From Thermodesulfobacteriota bacterium (lineage in GTDB: Bacteria > Desulfobacterota > Thermodesulfobacteria > Thermodesulfobacteriales > Thermodesulfobacteriaceae): a DNA stretch of 6,294 nucleotides. The stretch is taken from positions 1 to 6,294 of the forward strand of contig QNAZ01000051.1 in the NCBI GenBank assembly GCA_003641645.1, given 5' to 3'. This document shows positions 5,856 through 6,294 of the stretch, piece after piece (within the stretch, counting starts at the first letter, position 1; each line of letters begins with the position of its first letter). The translations under genes were made by a program, and so were the position numbers. The notes under the pieces were generated by a model. The model did no database searches and was not told where the DNA came from. It worked only from the letters and a program-made list of their open reading frames with translations.

Positions 5856-6158
5856 CTATTTATTTTTCAAAGATTTTAAATATTCTTCCCATTCCCAAGG
5901 AAGTAAATATTTTTTTTTGTTATTACATTCTTTACAGGCAGGAACTATGTTAATCCTATCTGAAGTCCCACCACGAGATAAAGGAATTTTATGATCCATA
6001 GTAAGTTCTTCAGGATCAACTTTCCTTCCACAATAATAACATATACCTCTTTCTACTTGCCTTCTCCACCATCTGGTATTTTTAAGTTTTCTTGCTTTAG
6101 CCTTTTCTCTTTTAATAAATTCTTCTATACTAAAAATATTTCTTTTTGTTTTTTTCAT
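5856..6158 (-). CDS. Small HNH-domain protein (putative endonuclease)
   Basis: This 100-aa protein has a basic N-terminal helix (about 10-38, rich in Lys/Arg with a WWRR at 30-33) and a compact HNH/beta-beta-alpha-metal domain. A structural Zn site is suggested by C40-x2-C43 and C75-x2-C78. The HNH core is D55-H56, N70 and N79/N80 in the CKECNNKKK segment. It ends with a LLPWEWEEYL helix (85-94). Similar single-domain HNH proteins with WW, CYYCG, LTMDH and CKECNNKK blocks are common in Desulfobacterota-type genomes, but I know of no assigned function. It carries no toxin, intein, intron or restriction partner here. It lies 2 nt after cmk and 11 nt before glmS and has no clear Shine-Dalgarno sequence, so its translation probably depends on ribosomes finishing cmk. 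Nuclease activity is inferred from the fold only. Confidence 0.87.
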   Translation of the reverse strand: MKKTKRNIFSIEEFIKREKAKARKLKNTRWWRRQVERGICYYCGRKVDPEELTMDHKIPLSRGGTSDRINIVPACKECNNKKKYLLPWEWEEYLKSLKNK

Positions 6159-6160
6159 TT

Positions 6161-6294
6161 TTAGTTTCTTATTATTTTTAAAATTTTTCCCAAAATCTCC
6201 TCAGGAGTTAAATATGAAGTATCTATAATATAAGCTCCTTCAGGAATAATTAAAGGTGCTATTTCTCTTTGACTATCTAATTTATCCCTAAATT
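6161..6294 (-). CDS. cmk: Cytidylate kinase, C-terminal 43 residues (5' part outside window)
   Basis: The minus strand at the right edge encodes a frame entering from outside and stopping at TAA (6163-6161). The visible 43 residues contain RDKLDSQR, then APL, and later IIDTSYLTPEEI. This matches the Cmk C-terminus, where RDxxDSxR closes the LID region, PL follows, and the conserved DAxxIDTS strand leads into the last helix. Cmk phosphorylates CMP and dCMP using ATP. Here EGAYIIDTS replaces the commoner AxDAIxIDTS. Only the tail is available, so a related P-loop nucleotide kinase is possible but less likely. The stop is 2 nt from the HNH start, making cmk the visible head of the operon. Confidence 0.82.
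   Translation of the reverse strand, partial: FRDKLDSQREIAPLIIPEGAYIIDTSYLTPEEILGKILKIIRN

Noticed and set aside
5809..5994. Plus-strand open frame of 61 codons across the glmS start and HNH gene
   Set aside because: Opposite to two well supported genes; no family resemblance and no start signal.
1..6294. Defence island, mobile element or CRISPR array
   Set aside because: Although two nuclease-type proteins are present, there are no transposase, integrase, methylase, toxin-antitoxin pair or spaced direct repeats, and all neighbours are housekeeping genes of uniform composition.

Overview
The window reads as chromosomal DNA from an AT-rich (roughly 30% G+C by eye) bacterium. Its proteins are Lys/Glu/Ile-rich, arginine is written mostly as AGA/AGG, and several genes have strong AGGAGG ribosome binding sites. 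The long-form HflX, the small Cys-rich DUF6485-type protein and the HNH gene resemble those I know from Desulfobacterota and Thermodesulfobacteria. A Thermodesulfobacterium- or Caldimicrobium-like thermophile is my best guess, but it is inferred from protein character and not proven.

Layout. Positions 1-1078 (minus) hold a 3'-truncated gene for a two-domain nuclease, SfsA fused to a DUF123/Uri (GIY-YIG-like) domain. A 44-bp divergent gap separates it from a short SpoU/TrmH-type RNA 2'-O-methyltransferase (1123-1650, plus). Next, 71 bp on, is hflX (1722-3506, plus), encoding an unusually long ribosome-splitting GTPase. From the right edge a tightly packed minus-strand operon runs leftwards: the 3' end of cmk (cytidylate kinase), a small HNH protein, glmS, a 67-aa Cys-rich protein, and rsfS. 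Gaps within it are 2, 11, 9 and 0 nt. The last gene, rsfS, collides tail-to-tail with hflX and overlaps it by 101 bp. There is no gene-free stretch longer than 71 bp, and I saw no tRNA, rRNA, CRISPR array or insertion sequence.

Functional themes. Several products act on RNA or ribosomes: the SpoU methyltransferase, HflX (splits stalled or hibernating 70S ribosomes) and RsfS (binds uL14 and blocks subunit joining). cmk and glmS are housekeeping genes for nucleotide and UDP-GlcNAc supply. The HNH and Cys-rich proteins are uncharacterised passengers of the operon.

This is mainly an ordinary housekeeping region; I do not see a defence island or new multi-gene system. The points most worth a second look are the SfsA-DUF123 fusion, a possible degenerate JAMM/RadC-like fold in the N-terminal extension of HflX, the mirror-image leaderless-looking divergent promoters at 1076-1125, the hflX/rsfS antisense overlap, and the in-frame single-stop junction between the Cys-rich gene and rsfS.
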